IMG/VR virus record: IMGVR_UViG_3300043570_002257
Span: 56,227 to 120,226 of that record
Direction: 5' to 3' (one strand)
DNA from: a virus
Length of the DNA stretch: 64,000 nucleotides
Every line of letters starts with the position of its first letter. The stretch's first letter is position 1. Shown here in pieces: positions 6,996 through 17,200 of this stretch. Below the pieces are notes generated by a model that searched no databases, had not been told where the DNA came from, and saw nothing but the letters and a program-made list of their open reading frames with translations. Both the position numbers and the translations under genes were made by a program.

Positions 6996-7619
6996 ATGAA
7001 AGATCTATATGATTACTTAGTGAAGAACAAGGTAAGTCCTAATGGATTGTTTGTATTACATTGCACCTTTAACAATTACATGTATCCATCCTATGTAAAT
7101 TTCAAGACGGAACAATACCGTCTTGAAACTACAGGACATCTTGTAAAAGAAAGTACAGGTGTAAATGATATTTACAAAATAACCCTAACAGGAGAACACC
7201 TTTTAAAAGAGTGTGAACACATTCTAAACAAAGCAAAACGTGCTAAGAAAAATCCAATTGCTCTTGCTGAATGGGATGATAAGATTGCAGAATACAATCT
7301 ATTATTTCCAGCAGGTAAGAAGTCTGGTACAAGTTTAGCATTCCGTACAAATCCTAAAGAACTTGTTGCTGCATTTGTGTGGTTTTTTAAAGAATATCCT
7401 GAGTATACTTGGGAAGATGTCTTTACTGCAACTACCAGATATGTGGAACCATTTGAAGAATCTTCAGATTACACATACATGCAAACATCAAGATACTTTA
7501 TTAAAAAAGATGACAAGAGTAAAAATACAATTTCAACACTTGCAGGAATATGTTATAACATATCTCAAGGAAATGATGAAGATGTAAAAGAATCTGGTTA
7601 TCATTATTTTGGCCCTTAA
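6996..7619 (+). CDS. Hypothetical 207-aa protein, possible winged helix
   Basis: Function not recognised. The N-terminal 65 residues read like a winged-helix domain: a helical start (LYDYLVKNKVSPNGLFVLH), then Y-R-L-E-T-T-G-H-L-V and Y-K-I-T-L-T-G-E-H-L-L, the pattern of a beta wing and final helix in MarR- or PadR-like folds. The C-terminal half has W/F/Y-rich helices (LVAAFVWFFKEYPEYTWEDV) and ends in a conserved-looking Y-F-I-K-K segment. It lies between nrdA and a DUF3846 gene in the nucleotide-metabolism operon. A DNA-binding regulatory role is an inference from the N-terminal pattern only. Confidence 0.65.
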   Translation: MKDLYDYLVKNKVSPNGLFVLHCTFNNYMYPSYVNFKTEQYRLETTGHLVKESTGVNDIYKITLTGEHLLKECEHILNKAKRAKKNPIALAEWDDKIAEYNLLFPAGKKSGTSLAFRTNPKELVAAFVWFFKEYPEYTWEDVFTATTRYVEPFEESSDYTYMQTSRYFIKKDDKSKNTISTLAGICYNISQGNDEDVKESGYHYFGP

Positions 7620-7629
7620 ACTTAACACA

Positions 7630-8025
7630 TTGGTAAAAGCAATTAAAATCAACGCAAAGAGTAGATGCATTGAGATTGTGGATTTAGGTCCACAACTCAG
7701 TGACATTTATGAGTTACTTGAATGTAACATTATGACTGTTGCATATCCGCAGACAGTAGAACCTACATCAGATGTTATCTATGTAGATGATGAAGGTTTA
7801 TTTAAACCTCTTGACAAAATTCCTGGAGCATTCTTTATAGATATGTATCCAGCACAACCATTATTTGGACATGCTCTTATAGTAGGTACAGATGATGAAG
7901 GACGTAATGCTGATGTAAACATTACAGTTGAACAAGTTTCTGATATGATTCAATTTCTTGATGAAGAAGAAATAAAACTCTATCAAGAACATCTAACTCA
8001 ATCACCTCAAATATTTAATTTCTAA
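7630..8025 (+). CDS. DUF3846-like protein, TTG start
   Basis: The segment V-K-A-I-K-I-N at the start, Y-E-L-L-E-C-N-I in the first third, and Y-V-D-D-E-G-L-F followed by a P-x-F-F and G-H-A-L-I-V-G-T-D-D-E-G run match the DUF3846 family, small proteins of unknown role in phages and plasmids. No ATG lies near the start. I chose TTG at 7630, because family members usually begin M-V/x-K-A-I-K and the TTG follows an A-rich stretch 10 nt after the upstream stop. A TTG at 7609, overlapping the previous gene by 11 nt, is the alternative. The stop shares a base with the thyX ATG (TAATG). Confidence 0.7.
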   Translation: MVKAIKINAKSRCIEIVDLGPQLSDIYELLECNIMTVAYPQTVEPTSDVIYVDDEGLFKPLDKIPGAFFIDMYPAQPLFGHALIVGTDDEGRNADVNITVEQVSDMIQFLDEEEIKLYQEHLTQSPQIFNF

Positions 8026-8783
8026 TGAAAAACAAAGTAGAATTACTAGGATATTATGGAAATGATCTAGTTCATGCACAATCTGCATGGACTAGTACCT
8101 CCAGAGAATTATCAGAAGACAAGTTAGCAAGAGTAGGTACATTACTTGACATGCTTGCTATAGAAGGACATCACACTCCTTTTGAAAAATCAAGTTTACA
8201 TTTTCTTGTAACAGTAGATCAAGCAACACACATTCATTTATTAAAACATCGCATTGGTGTTTCTATTAATGGTGAGTCTGCTAGATATAAAGAGTTAAAA
8301 GAAGATAAGATGTATATTCCTGAAGACTGGAAAACTATAAACAGATTTCCAAAGATTGTCACTGAAGAAGACGATGAAAATGATGTAGAGTATGAAGAAA
8401 CTGCACTTTATAATGCAAACTTTGATGGTAATGCTCTTCAGATTCTTTTAGAAGACTGTGACAATAAAGGTCAAAACTGGAGTGATATACTTGAAATTTA
8501 TGCAGAACTTGGCAATGCATTATACCATGCAGCACTAAAAGATCTTACACCTGTACTGGGACGTAAACGTGCAAAAGAGTCAGCTAGATTCTTTAAAACA
8601 ATGAATAGTCAAATTACTATGGATGTAATGTTTAACTGGAGAAGCTTTGCACATTTCTTAAAACTTCGTAACTCTGAGCATGCTCAAAAAGAAGTTAGAG
8701 AATTAGCACAGCAAATGTTAGAATTAGTAGAAGAGATTCCTGGTAATCCTTTTCAGAAAAGCATTAAAGCTTTTGACTTGTAA
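8025..8783 (+). CDS. thyX: Flavin-dependent thymidylate synthase
   Basis: Methylates dUMP to dTMP with methylenetetrahydrofolate as carbon donor and FAD/NADPH as reductant. The ThyX signature is clear at residues 74-88: K-H-R-I-G-V-S-I-N-G-E-S-A-R-Y, with R76, S85 and R87 in the FAD/dUMP binding positions. It differs from the usual RHR-x7-S by a Lys at the first position and one extra residue, a form I believe occurs in other phage ThyX. An upstream H-H-T-P-F (49-53) and a C-terminal S-F-A-H-F-L-x-L-R (around 205-213) also match. At 252 aa it is full length. It is the last gene of the operon and ends just before a strong terminator. Confidence 0.92.
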   Translation: MKNKVELLGYYGNDLVHAQSAWTSTSRELSEDKLARVGTLLDMLAIEGHHTPFEKSSLHFLVTVDQATHIHLLKHRIGVSINGESARYKELKEDKMYIPEDWKTINRFPKIVTEEDDENDVEYEETALYNANFDGNALQILLEDCDNKGQNWSDILEIYAELGNALYHAALKDLTPVLGRKRAKESARFFKTMNSQITMDVMFNWRSFAHFLKLRNSEHAQKEVRELAQQMLELVEEIPGNPFQKSIKAFDL

Positions 8784-8787
8784 TAAA

Positions 8788-8820
8788 AAAAGGGCCTTGC
8801 AAAACAGGGCCCTTTTCTTT
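8788..8820. terminator. Bidirectional terminator between thyX and the tail-side block
   Basis: AAAAGGGCC (8788-8796) pairs with GGCCCTTTT (8808-8816) around an 11-nt loop, with A and T runs on both sides. It lies between the convergent ends of thyX (8783) and the minus-strand gene ending at 8843, and can act on both strands. Confidence 0.85.
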
Positions 8821-8842
8821 AATACGTTAAATAAATTTACTG

Positions 8843-9280
8843 TTATAATCCAAGCAATTTAAAAAATGCTGGGAAGTTACCTTCAGTTTCTAATGAACTG
8901 AAATCTTCAATTTTGAATGCTGGTTGATCAAGTTCTTTTTCTTGAACAAACAACTCTTCAAGTTGTTCTCTAAACTTGATGTAGTCAGGATGTAACTGAA
9001 CCTTATCTGATTCACCGTTTTCACCTTTGATAGTTTCAATTTCTGGAATAGAAATTTGACCATCTTTTTCAACACCTAGTTCTTTAATAAGATCCATACG
9101 CATTTTTTCAAATGTTTCTTTCTCTTCACCTGTGACTTTAGCAATTTTAGTAAGTTGATACTTTGTTGCTAATGACATTTTTTGGGAAAGTAATCCCTTG
9201 AACTTTTCAGTTCCATTAAGTTCTGCATCCAATGTTAAGATCTCTGCTACATTGAATTTGATTTTAGTTGATTCTGCCAT
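8843..9280 (-). CDS. Hypothetical 145-aa protein, DUF1617-like pattern
   Basis: Not firmly recognised. It is a soluble, mostly helical, charged protein. The run from L-A-T-K-Y-Q-L-T-K-I-A to F-E-K-M-R-x-D-L-I-K-E-L-G and then D-G-Q-I-S-I resembles the small phage DUF1617 proteins, found near tail genes in other phages. It has its own promoter with an exact Bacteroidota consensus and a palindrome in the spacer, so it is transcribed and possibly regulated separately from the upstream virion genes. It ends at a bidirectional terminator. Confidence 0.7.
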   Translation of the reverse strand: MAESTKIKFNVAEILTLDAELNGTEKFKGLLSQKMSLATKYQLTKIAKVTGEEKETFEKMRMDLIKELGVEKDGQISIPEIETIKGENGESDKVQLHPDYIKFREQLEELFVQEKELDQPAFKIEDFSSLETEGNFPAFFKLLGL

Positions 9281-9310
9281 AAATTGATTTTTTAATATTA
9301 AAAGTCTTCA

Positions 9311-9341
9311 CAAAGATAATCAAATATTTGATAATTACAAA
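9311..9341 (-). promoter_or_regulatory. Exact Bacteroidota-type promoter with palindromic spacer
   Basis: On the minus strand, TTTG (9341-9338), a 19-bp spacer, then TATCTTTG (9318-9311) match TTTG-N19-TAnnTTTG at every defined position. The start point would be near 9304, giving a leader of about 24 nt to the ATG at 9280. The spacer contains the perfect 14-bp palindrome ATCAAATATTTGAT (9319-9332), placed where a bound repressor would block polymerase. Confidence 0.75.
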
Positions 9342-9342
9342 C

Positions 9343-9492
9343 TTATCTTCCTTGTGCGTTATAAGGTTTTACATAATTTTTTGATTGTGAGCTGACAGAG
9401 TGCTTATTTTTTGAATGAACACCTGGTCTTCTTACTTTGGGCTTAACTTTGTGTACCGCAGAATTCACTGCACCACCTTTTTTAGCTGCCAT
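9343..9492 (-). CDS. Small basic 49-aa protein
   Basis: ATG at 9492 opens 49 codons to TAA at 9343, three bases after the stop of the 172-aa gene, so it is in the same operon. The product is very basic: it starts M-A-A-K-K-G-G, has a K-P-K-V-R-R-P-G-V-H-S-K core, and ends S-K-N-Y-V-K-P-Y-N-A-Q-G-R. Short proteins with an R-P-G-V-H and an S-K-N-Y-x4-Y-x-G-Q-G pattern recur, as I recall, in Bacteroidota phages, which supports a real gene; their role is unknown. Binding to nucleic acid is plausible from charge. Confidence 0.7.
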   Translation of the reverse strand: MAAKKGGAVNSAVHKVKPKVRRPGVHSKNKHSVSSQSKNYVKPYNAQGR

Positions 9493-9495
9493 AAG

Positions 9496-10014
9496 TTAGC
9501 AATCTACAACTTTTCCTTTTCCAAAAGCAAGTTCTAATTTCTCTTTCAATTTTGCATAGGCAAATGTAAAGATATCAATTTCTGCTAAAGGAGACAAATC
9601 AGGTACTGTTGTTATCTTAACCTCTTGTACGTCTGTCATAACAGTTTGAATAACAGTTTTTGTAACTGTTTCCATAGTTGATTCAGCGCCATCTACTCCA
9701 GGCATAAGAACTTCTTCAGTAACTTCAACTTCTGTTGCAACTGGACGTTGTACAGTAATTGTTTCACTTACTTCTTTTGTCAATGAAACGTTAAATTGAT
9801 CTCCAATTTGAACATTCTTTGCAATACCATTTAACATATTTCCTGCAAAAGGAGCTCCAATAGATAAAGCAGTTGCTTCAGCTTCTGAGTTAAAGATTTG
9901 TAATGCAAAGTTTGCATTACCAGTTTTGCTGATGTTGTAATTTACAATACGAACATACGCTTGTTTGGTAATTCCTTGATCTGTACCAATTTCAGATGTA
10001 ATTTTTAGTGCCAT
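9496..10014 (-). CDS. Hypothetical 172-aa protein, probable virion component
   Basis: No family recognised. The first 60 residues alternate polar and hydrophobic positions (AYVRIVNYNIS, ANFALQIFNS), suggesting a beta-rich fold. A Thr/Val-rich middle follows (VTKTVIQTVMTDVQ), and the end is helical with a Lys-rich segment. There is no signal peptide or membrane helix. It lies downstream of the adhesin and fibre genes on the same strand, followed after three bases by the basic 49-aa gene. A structural role is inferred from position. Confidence 0.65.
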   Translation of the reverse strand: MALKITSEIGTDQGITKQAYVRIVNYNISKTGNANFALQIFNSEAEATALSIGAPFAGNMLNGIAKNVQIGDQFNVSLTKEVSETITVQRPVATEVEVTEEVLMPGVDGAESTMETVTKTVIQTVMTDVQEVKITTVPDLSPLAEIDIFTFAYAKLKEKLELAFGKGKVVDC

Positions 10015-10078
10015 TTTTTTATGTTTTTTAGTTAATTTCTACATTAATAATATACAAAAACTCTGTCAAAGAACCAAA

Positions 10079-10333
10079 TTATTGAGGTTTTTCAAGAGAA
10101 AGTATTGCATTGTGATGAAAAATTAGTGAGTTTATAGGTACAATACCCGTACTTACAGACTTATTTGTACCAATTCTGAGTGTAAATTTACCATTTACTT
10201 TACTACAAAAAAAATAAACTGTGTCTAACACACTAATCATTGCTTCAATTTTTAGTTGTTCTGTGTGAAAAGTGTATGTATCACCCAATCTATATAGATG
10301 ATTTTCAATTGTGTATGAGTTTAAGTTTGTCAT
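10079..10333 (-). CDS. Hypothetical 84-aa protein
   Basis: Not recognised. It is a small beta-rich protein without membrane segment or Cys cluster. Segments YRLGDTYTFH, VLDTVYFFCSKVNGKFTLRIG and VPINSLIFHHNAILS look like strands. It sits 12 nt after the Cys-rich adhesin gene and about 64 nt before the 172-aa gene, in the fibre operon. No start nearer the upstream gene is apparent. Confidence 0.6.
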   Translation of the reverse strand: MTNLNSYTIENHLYRLGDTYTFHTEQLKIEAMISVLDTVYFFCSKVNGKFTLRIGTNKSVSTGIVPINSLIFHHNAILSLEKPQ

Positions 10334-10345
10334 ATATTATAGTTT

Positions 10346-11266
10346 TTATTGTGGTGGATTATTTCCATCACAAGGTTGTTGTTCATGATAAACGCCATAA
10401 TATGCATATTGTATATCACAACAGCCAATAGGTTCACCATATTTACCATTATTAGTGAATACAGGATTGCCATCACAATCAGTATAATTAATAGGTCCTG
10501 TACCATCTGAAAAAACATAATAACAAGTTGGACCACCACCACAGCCACAAGCTGTAGAATTTGCTTCAATTAACTGAGTATATGTGCCATAACAACCATC
10601 TGAATAAAATTGAAAATTGTCACACTGAATACAACCATCATATAAGTATGTTCCATAAGGATCAGAACAACAGCATCCACCACAATTAGTACTACATCCT
10701 TGACTTACATCATAAGTACCACCAGTTCCATTTGCATATCTGTAATACAAAGTACATCCTGTACAAAATTGTGACAAATATGTTCCATAAGCAGGATAAG
10801 CTCCTGTTGTTGTCATTGACACAGTATTAGAATACGCTGAGAATCCACCTGTAGAAGTACATGTTATACGTACTCTAATAAGATATGTTGTACTAGAATT
10901 TAAACCTGATATAAGAGAAGTAGAAGCACATGATCCTGTACTAGTAGTCCATGTACCACCTCCGTTAAAACTGTATTCTGTGTACATTGTTGTACAATTA
11001 GAAAGTGTAACATTAACACTTAAACTATTTGTACCAGCTGTACCTGCTGTTATAGTAGGTGCTACACAACATGTAAAAGAATGATTATAGTTTCTCCACT
11101 CACTGTAAGCAGCAGGATCAACTGAACTTGGAAAAGATCCACTACATGTTTTTATAGCAGAGTATTCACCATTTTCAGCTGTTTTAATAGATAATACTGA
11201 ACCAGATGCTCTACCCAGTTCAGTATTTATAGCTGATGCTCTAACTATATCTTCTCCTATTGCCAT
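10346..11266 (-). CDS. Cys-rich fibronectin-type adhesin, tail fibre region
   Basis: About 23 Cys in 306 residues. The first 65 residues (E-W-R-N-Y-N-H near the end) match the N-terminal part of tail-fibre proteins seen in Bacteroidota phages, probably for attachment to the tail. Residues about 69-155 form a fibronectin type III-like domain (SLSVNVTL ... YTEYSFNG ... LNSSTTYLIRVR). The rest is a Cys-rich duplication: Y-G-T-Y-L-x3-C-x2-C occurs at about residues 160 and 207, each followed by a Y/F-rich segment, G-T-Y and another Cys. There is no signal peptide, so it is assembled on the virion rather than secreted. It starts one base after the upstream fibre stop. A receptor-binding role is inferred. 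Confidence 0.7.
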   Translation of the reverse strand: MAIGEDIVRASAINTELGRASGSVLSIKTAENGEYSAIKTCSGSFPSSVDPAAYSEWRNYNHSFTCCVAPTITAGTAGTNSLSVNVTLSNCTTMYTEYSFNGGGTWTTSTGSCASTSLISGLNSSTTYLIRVRITCTSTGGFSAYSNTVSMTTTGAYPAYGTYLSQFCTGCTLYYRYANGTGGTYDVSQGCSTNCGGCCCSDPYGTYLYDGCIQCDNFQFYSDGCYGTYTQLIEANSTACGCGGGPTCYYVFSDGTGPINYTDCDGNPVFTNNGKYGEPIGCCDIQYAYYGVYHEQQPCDGNNPPQ

Positions 11267-11267
11267 A

Positions 11268-14200
11268 TTAGTTTAATTTAGCTTTAAGTTCATCAATTTC
11301 TTTTTGTTGTTCTTTTATTGCTTCTATCAGAACACCTACTATGTTACCATATTTTACACCATACTCATCAATGTCAGAAGCATAAGTAACAGCTTCTGGT
11401 AATACCTCATTCATTTCTTGAGCAATTACCCCCACCTGTCTAACCTTTTCTTCATCATCTATTCTGGTATAGAATACACCTCTCATTTCTTTTACTTTAG
11501 AAATTGCACTGTCAATTGTAACAATATCAGTTTTCTTTCTTACGTCAGAATATGCTACGATGTCACCTGTTGAATATATTGCACCAGTTACATACATACC
11601 ATATAGTATTGAAGTAGTTGTACCATTGATGCCCATACAAGAATTACCTAAATTATAATATAAATACCATTTAGTACTTGCTTGTCTATATATACCACCA
11701 TTACCAGCAGCATCATACATTATTCCATGTACACCACTATTATTATCGTATATACCACTGTAACCACCTTTAGTACCTTTTATTGCTAGTTGAGTATAGT
11801 TACTTATATCATTGGCTTGTAAGTGAGCACCATAATATGATGGCCAGTATAAACCAGTACTAGCATTAAATTGAATCCATGTATCTGCTTGATAATATGT
11901 ATTACCATTTTTACCTACAAATGTAGTATTAGCATATGTTCCTAATGTACCTGCATTAGTTGCATAAGCAACAGATTGACTTGCAATATTTCCACTAGAA
12001 ATTGCGTATACCCATGTTTCAAAAGTACCAGTACCTTTATAACTTCTAAACCATAATTGATTGTCATAATAACTCATAGCTATTTGAAAACCATGGTAGT
12101 TAGCTTGATTACTATGTCTTACGTTAATAGAGTTATACCAAGTAGCACTAGGCCAGTTAGTACCACCACCACCATTTTCATAAAATCCACTATTAACTTG
12201 TGAGTTAGCATTTGAATGAGTTGCAATTAAAGAAGGACTTGTCATCCAATCAGGTCTTGATGTTATGTTACCCCACGCAACTGAACCAGAACTGCCTCCA
12301 ATACTTAAACCAGATGCTGTTCCTGTTAATCCTGTTCCTGCTCCACTAAAAGATGCTGCTGTTACGTTTCCATCTGCTTGATTAATAGTAACCTTAACAC
12401 TATTGTCTCCCCAAAATTCAATGAGATTACTTAATTGGTTATGTTTAATACCCCACTTGTTTGTATCACTTCCTAATGAATCTGAAAATATCCAAGTATC
12501 TCCTGCAGCATCATCTGTACGACCTGCTCCTGATTGTAATAATCCATTTGCATAGGTGTTATCAATACCTCTAAGTTTAATACTCCAAATACCACTTGCT
12601 CCACTTCCTGTAAGAGAAGGTGCGTAAGCTGTATAGTTTGCACTATTAAGTAAAACTCTCCATGGATTAAATATAGCTTCATCACCATTTCTAGTTCTGA
12701 ATGCAAGACCAGTTCCTCCACCACCATAAGATGCATTAAATTGTAATCCATATCCACTAGCAGCAAAATGTGTTAAAGGGCCTGTATATGGTGCATTATT
12801 ACTATAAGTAAAGCCAGATTTATTTCCAGCAATAGTATTAGCATTATAACCTGGAGAATTTACCCACCCATCGTAATTAAATATTTCAAGTGGTTTACTA
12901 GTCACATTTGCCCATGCAACAGCATCTGCAGTGCCTGCAGTGCCTGCAGTAGTAGCATAATTTACAGATTGAGATCCAATATTTGCTGAGGTTATGACAG
13001 CACTTCCGTTTGCATACAATGTGCCACCAATAGCAGCATAAGTATTTCCAGAAGTATCTATTCTAAATCTTTCTGATCCCCATGTACCATCAGTTCCATT
13101 TGGAGCTAATCCCATGTTTTGAGTAACACGGAATTGGTCATCATAATAACAATAACCTATATTCCAACGTGTACTGCTATACCCACTACTAAACATAATA
13201 GATGGTCTGTCAGAACCAAGATTACTTGCAATATGAAATCTTGCAATAATTCCATAAGAGTGGTCTCCATTAGAAGCTTCAAAACTATAAGGAATATAAT
13301 TACCTCCTGCTGATTGTGTTGTTAACCATTTACCTGATTGACCATGAGCTACTGTATTAACAGTAGTTTTATGATATTCAGAACCATCAGTATGATATTC
13401 ATGACCTGCTCCATTAGCAGGAGCTTGAGCTATATAAGTATGACCATATACCCAGTTGTCATTACCTGCAGTTGTAATACCATTTGGAAAGAATGCAGAA
13501 TCATTAGTTCCCCACGCATTTCCAGGACTTACATATCCACCTTTTGCGTAGATAACATCGGTAAAAGGGTTTACATAAACTGCACTTGTTCCATAAACAT
13601 AGTTACCATCACCCCATAGCAACTGATAAGTTGAATTAGAATTATTATTATAGTTAATTGTTACTTGTGAAGCTGTACCAGCAACACTTGCACTTCCTGC
13701 AATATTTGCATAAGCCACACGTACACCTGCTGGAGTAGCTGGAGAAACTTTAAGTTCCCAATAACTACCACCATCATAGTTCATGTACATATAATATGGA
13801 GCAGTTCCACCATAAGTATATGGAGCATCAGAAGCATATAATCTAGTTGAGTTTAATGCATATGTTGCATTTCCTGTAATGTTTATAGCCCAAGTTCCAC
13901 TTACTCCTGTACCATCTGCAAATGCTAATTTCTTTGACCATGTGATAGCATCCACACTACCACCACCAACTGTTGCGTTAGCACTACTATAATCTAGAGC
14001 TAAGAAACCATGAGTATCAGCTCCTGCCCATGCAATCATAGTACCATAAGAATTCTGACCTGGTAATGCAGTTGGTGTAGTATTCCATCTTGCTGTTGAT
14101 ATTTGATAACCACTAGTAGAAGCACCAAATAATGTAGTTCTAAAGTTACTTGTTGTAAGAGCATCTATATTAGCAGAAGCTGCAAGTCTATCTCTTATTA

Positions 14201-17200
14201 ACCCAGTATTTGATGTTATACTTGATACTGATGCAGCATTACCAGCGTTAGAAGCGTATGCAGCACTGTTAGCAGTAACAGCATTACCTGTAATTGAAAT
14301 ACCCCATGTTCCAGAAGCACCAGTACCAGTTAATGTTGGTGCGTATGAATTGTAGTTACCAGCATGTAAAACTTGATTGCCTCCTTGTTGTAACGTACCA
14401 CTTGTTACGTTAACTGTTGAACCACTAATGCGTAAATTAGAATTAGATGCTTCTAAATTTAAAGTACCATAAACAGCTGTAGCTCTATTGTAAGCAATAA
14501 TATAAGCTTCACCACCTGATACTCCAATCTCAGCAGCTAAACCTTCTGCAGCATTTCCATTATACCATCCAGTAAAACGACCCATACCACTTGTAGATAT
14601 ATCTCCACTAAAACTTCTTTGTGATGTTGTAGCTGAATTACCAGTGATGCTAATACCCCAAGTGCCTGTTGCTCCTGATCCTGTTAATGAAGGAGAATAA
14701 GAAGTATAATTTACTGAATCTAAAACAGTTCTCCAAGCTTGCCATGTACCATTATTTTTACCTCTTACAGCAATTTGTCCTGTTCTATAATCACCAAATA
14801 TTTGATGTTGCCAAGGTGTACTATGTCTTTGAGAATATAATGCACCATCTGTTTGACCCAATAATGCTACGCCTGTATAACTTATACCATTACTATCAAT
14901 TGTGTCAGGTGCTGTTGCAGAATTGGATCCTGTATTTCTAAATCCCCAATCATCAATTGTATCAGCATTTCCTGCGTTTGTTGCATATGTTGCAGTAGCA
15001 GCGTTACCTGTTGTACTAATACCCCATGTACCACTATTATAAATATAAGGAGTTTCATTAGAATGTCTTAGTCTACCACCATATATATAAACAGTTCCAC
15101 CACCATTACCAAAATACATATCACCACCTGAATAATGATTAAAGTATATGTCATATCCAGTTGCACCTCTTGAATCTAAGTGTAAGTTACCATTAGAAGT
15201 TCTAATTCTAGCGTATGTTGTATCTGTTGACCAACCACCAAGATGCAACGCAGCAGCAGCATTGTATGTGCCAGCTCCATAAAGTATTAAGGCAGTAGCA
15301 TCACCATTTACAATTGTGTTTGTAACGTTTGTGTACACACCATTTGTAACTGTACCTGCGTTACCAGAAACACTTATACCCCATGTTCCACTTGCACCTG
15401 TTCCAGTAAGAGTGGGAGAGTAAGAGTTATAATTAGCAGCAGTTAAAGCAATACTATCATTTACATATAATACACCAGAACTATTAATATACATTTTTCT
15501 AGTCCATGCATCACTATCTGTTTGACCTGCATAATAAAAAGCCAAAGTACCATCATTATGAATAAGCCAGTTACAATCTTGATTTGTACTTCTTAATACA
15601 ATTGATGGATACTCTCCACGAATTGTAAATTTTTCTGGATTAGTTCCACCCCAGTTAGCATTGATTTGTAACTTACCTGTTATTGTACCACCTGAAAGTG
15701 GTAAAAAAGAAGTAGATGTATAAGCATTAGATCCAAGACCTAAAAAGGCTTGAACTTTAGCAGCTGTTGCAGAACGGTGATAATTATCTCCAAACTTTGC
15801 TATGATATGAGTTATTGCTCCTGTACTTACATCATCTGTTGTGTTTATGTAAGAATAAAATCCATAATATCCATAAATATGACCACTAGGATCTCTATAT
15901 ACTATTGTACTTCCTGTTGCAGGTACTGCTGGATTATTGTATCCTGAAATAGAACCTGTTGTAGCAGATGAACCTGTAACATTAATAGCCCATGTTCCTG
16001 AATTTGTAACAACTTGATCACCATGCCAATAAAGAATACCATCCATTCTCATTTCTAAGAACTTACCAAGAATACCACTAATGTGAAATGCTATACCTGT
16101 TGTAGTTTCATCATAAGATTCAGTCCAAAGAGCAGCAGTAGTATAGTTACCATTAGTCTGAGACTTTCTACTTTTTAGTGTTGAAGTAAATACTCCACTT
16201 GTTCCTATTAAAGCACCTGTAAGGGTTCCTCCTGCTAAAGGAAGTTTTGTAGGATCTGATGCTGTAACTGTAAATGATCTACTAGCTGATAAATCTTGTG
16301 TTACACCGTTTATTGTTAATGTTCTTGAAGGTGGAACATAAGCTGTTGAATCAACAGTTCCATCTGCTTTTAAGAATTGAGAAGATGTACCACCTGATTT
16401 AATTATTAAATTAGCTGTAAATGAACCTGCAATTTGCATGTCACCAGAAGTAGAGTTAAGTGCAGCAATAGGAGCAAAAGATTGTCTTCCCCATGTGAAT
16501 CCTCTACCTGTATCTTCATTATTCATTTGCATTTTGATAGAGTAGTCAGTAACTGGTCCATAGTAGTACAATGAAGATGCACCCATACTTATTTTATATG
16601 CGTCACTTCCACTCCAGAATCTAAATCCATAACCATTACCAGCAGTAGCATCATAAAAATTATTTACATTACTACCATTTGGTGCTGAACCTGCTGTAGT
16701 TGCATAGCTTACAGATTGTGAACCAATGTTACCAGAATGTATAAACTCACGCCAAGTAAACCAACCAGCTTCTGTTCTTCTTCTAAAAAATGCCGTATCT
16801 GAAGCATAATCAAAAGCTAATTGAGTTCTTCTACTATAACTATTACCAACATTAATTGTTCTAATGTTTGGAGAAGATAAAGGTGGTGTGCCACTTGGGA
16901 TAGGGTCAAATGTTACAAAACATTCTCCGTAATCTGAATCTATATTTCCAGTTAAAGTGGCTAATGTTTTTACAAATGAACTTGAATCATAACCATCTAA
17001 AGTATCTGCTTGACCAGCATAGCTTGAGTAATATGAATTACCTGTAATGCTAATACCCCACGTTCCTGACGCTCCTGTACCTGTTAAAGTTGGAGAATAA
17101 GAGTTGTAGTTAGCATCAGAAAGCATTGTAGCCCAACTTGCAGCTCCACTAATATTGGTAGATCTATATAATAATGGACCACCAATTAGTGAACCAAGTT

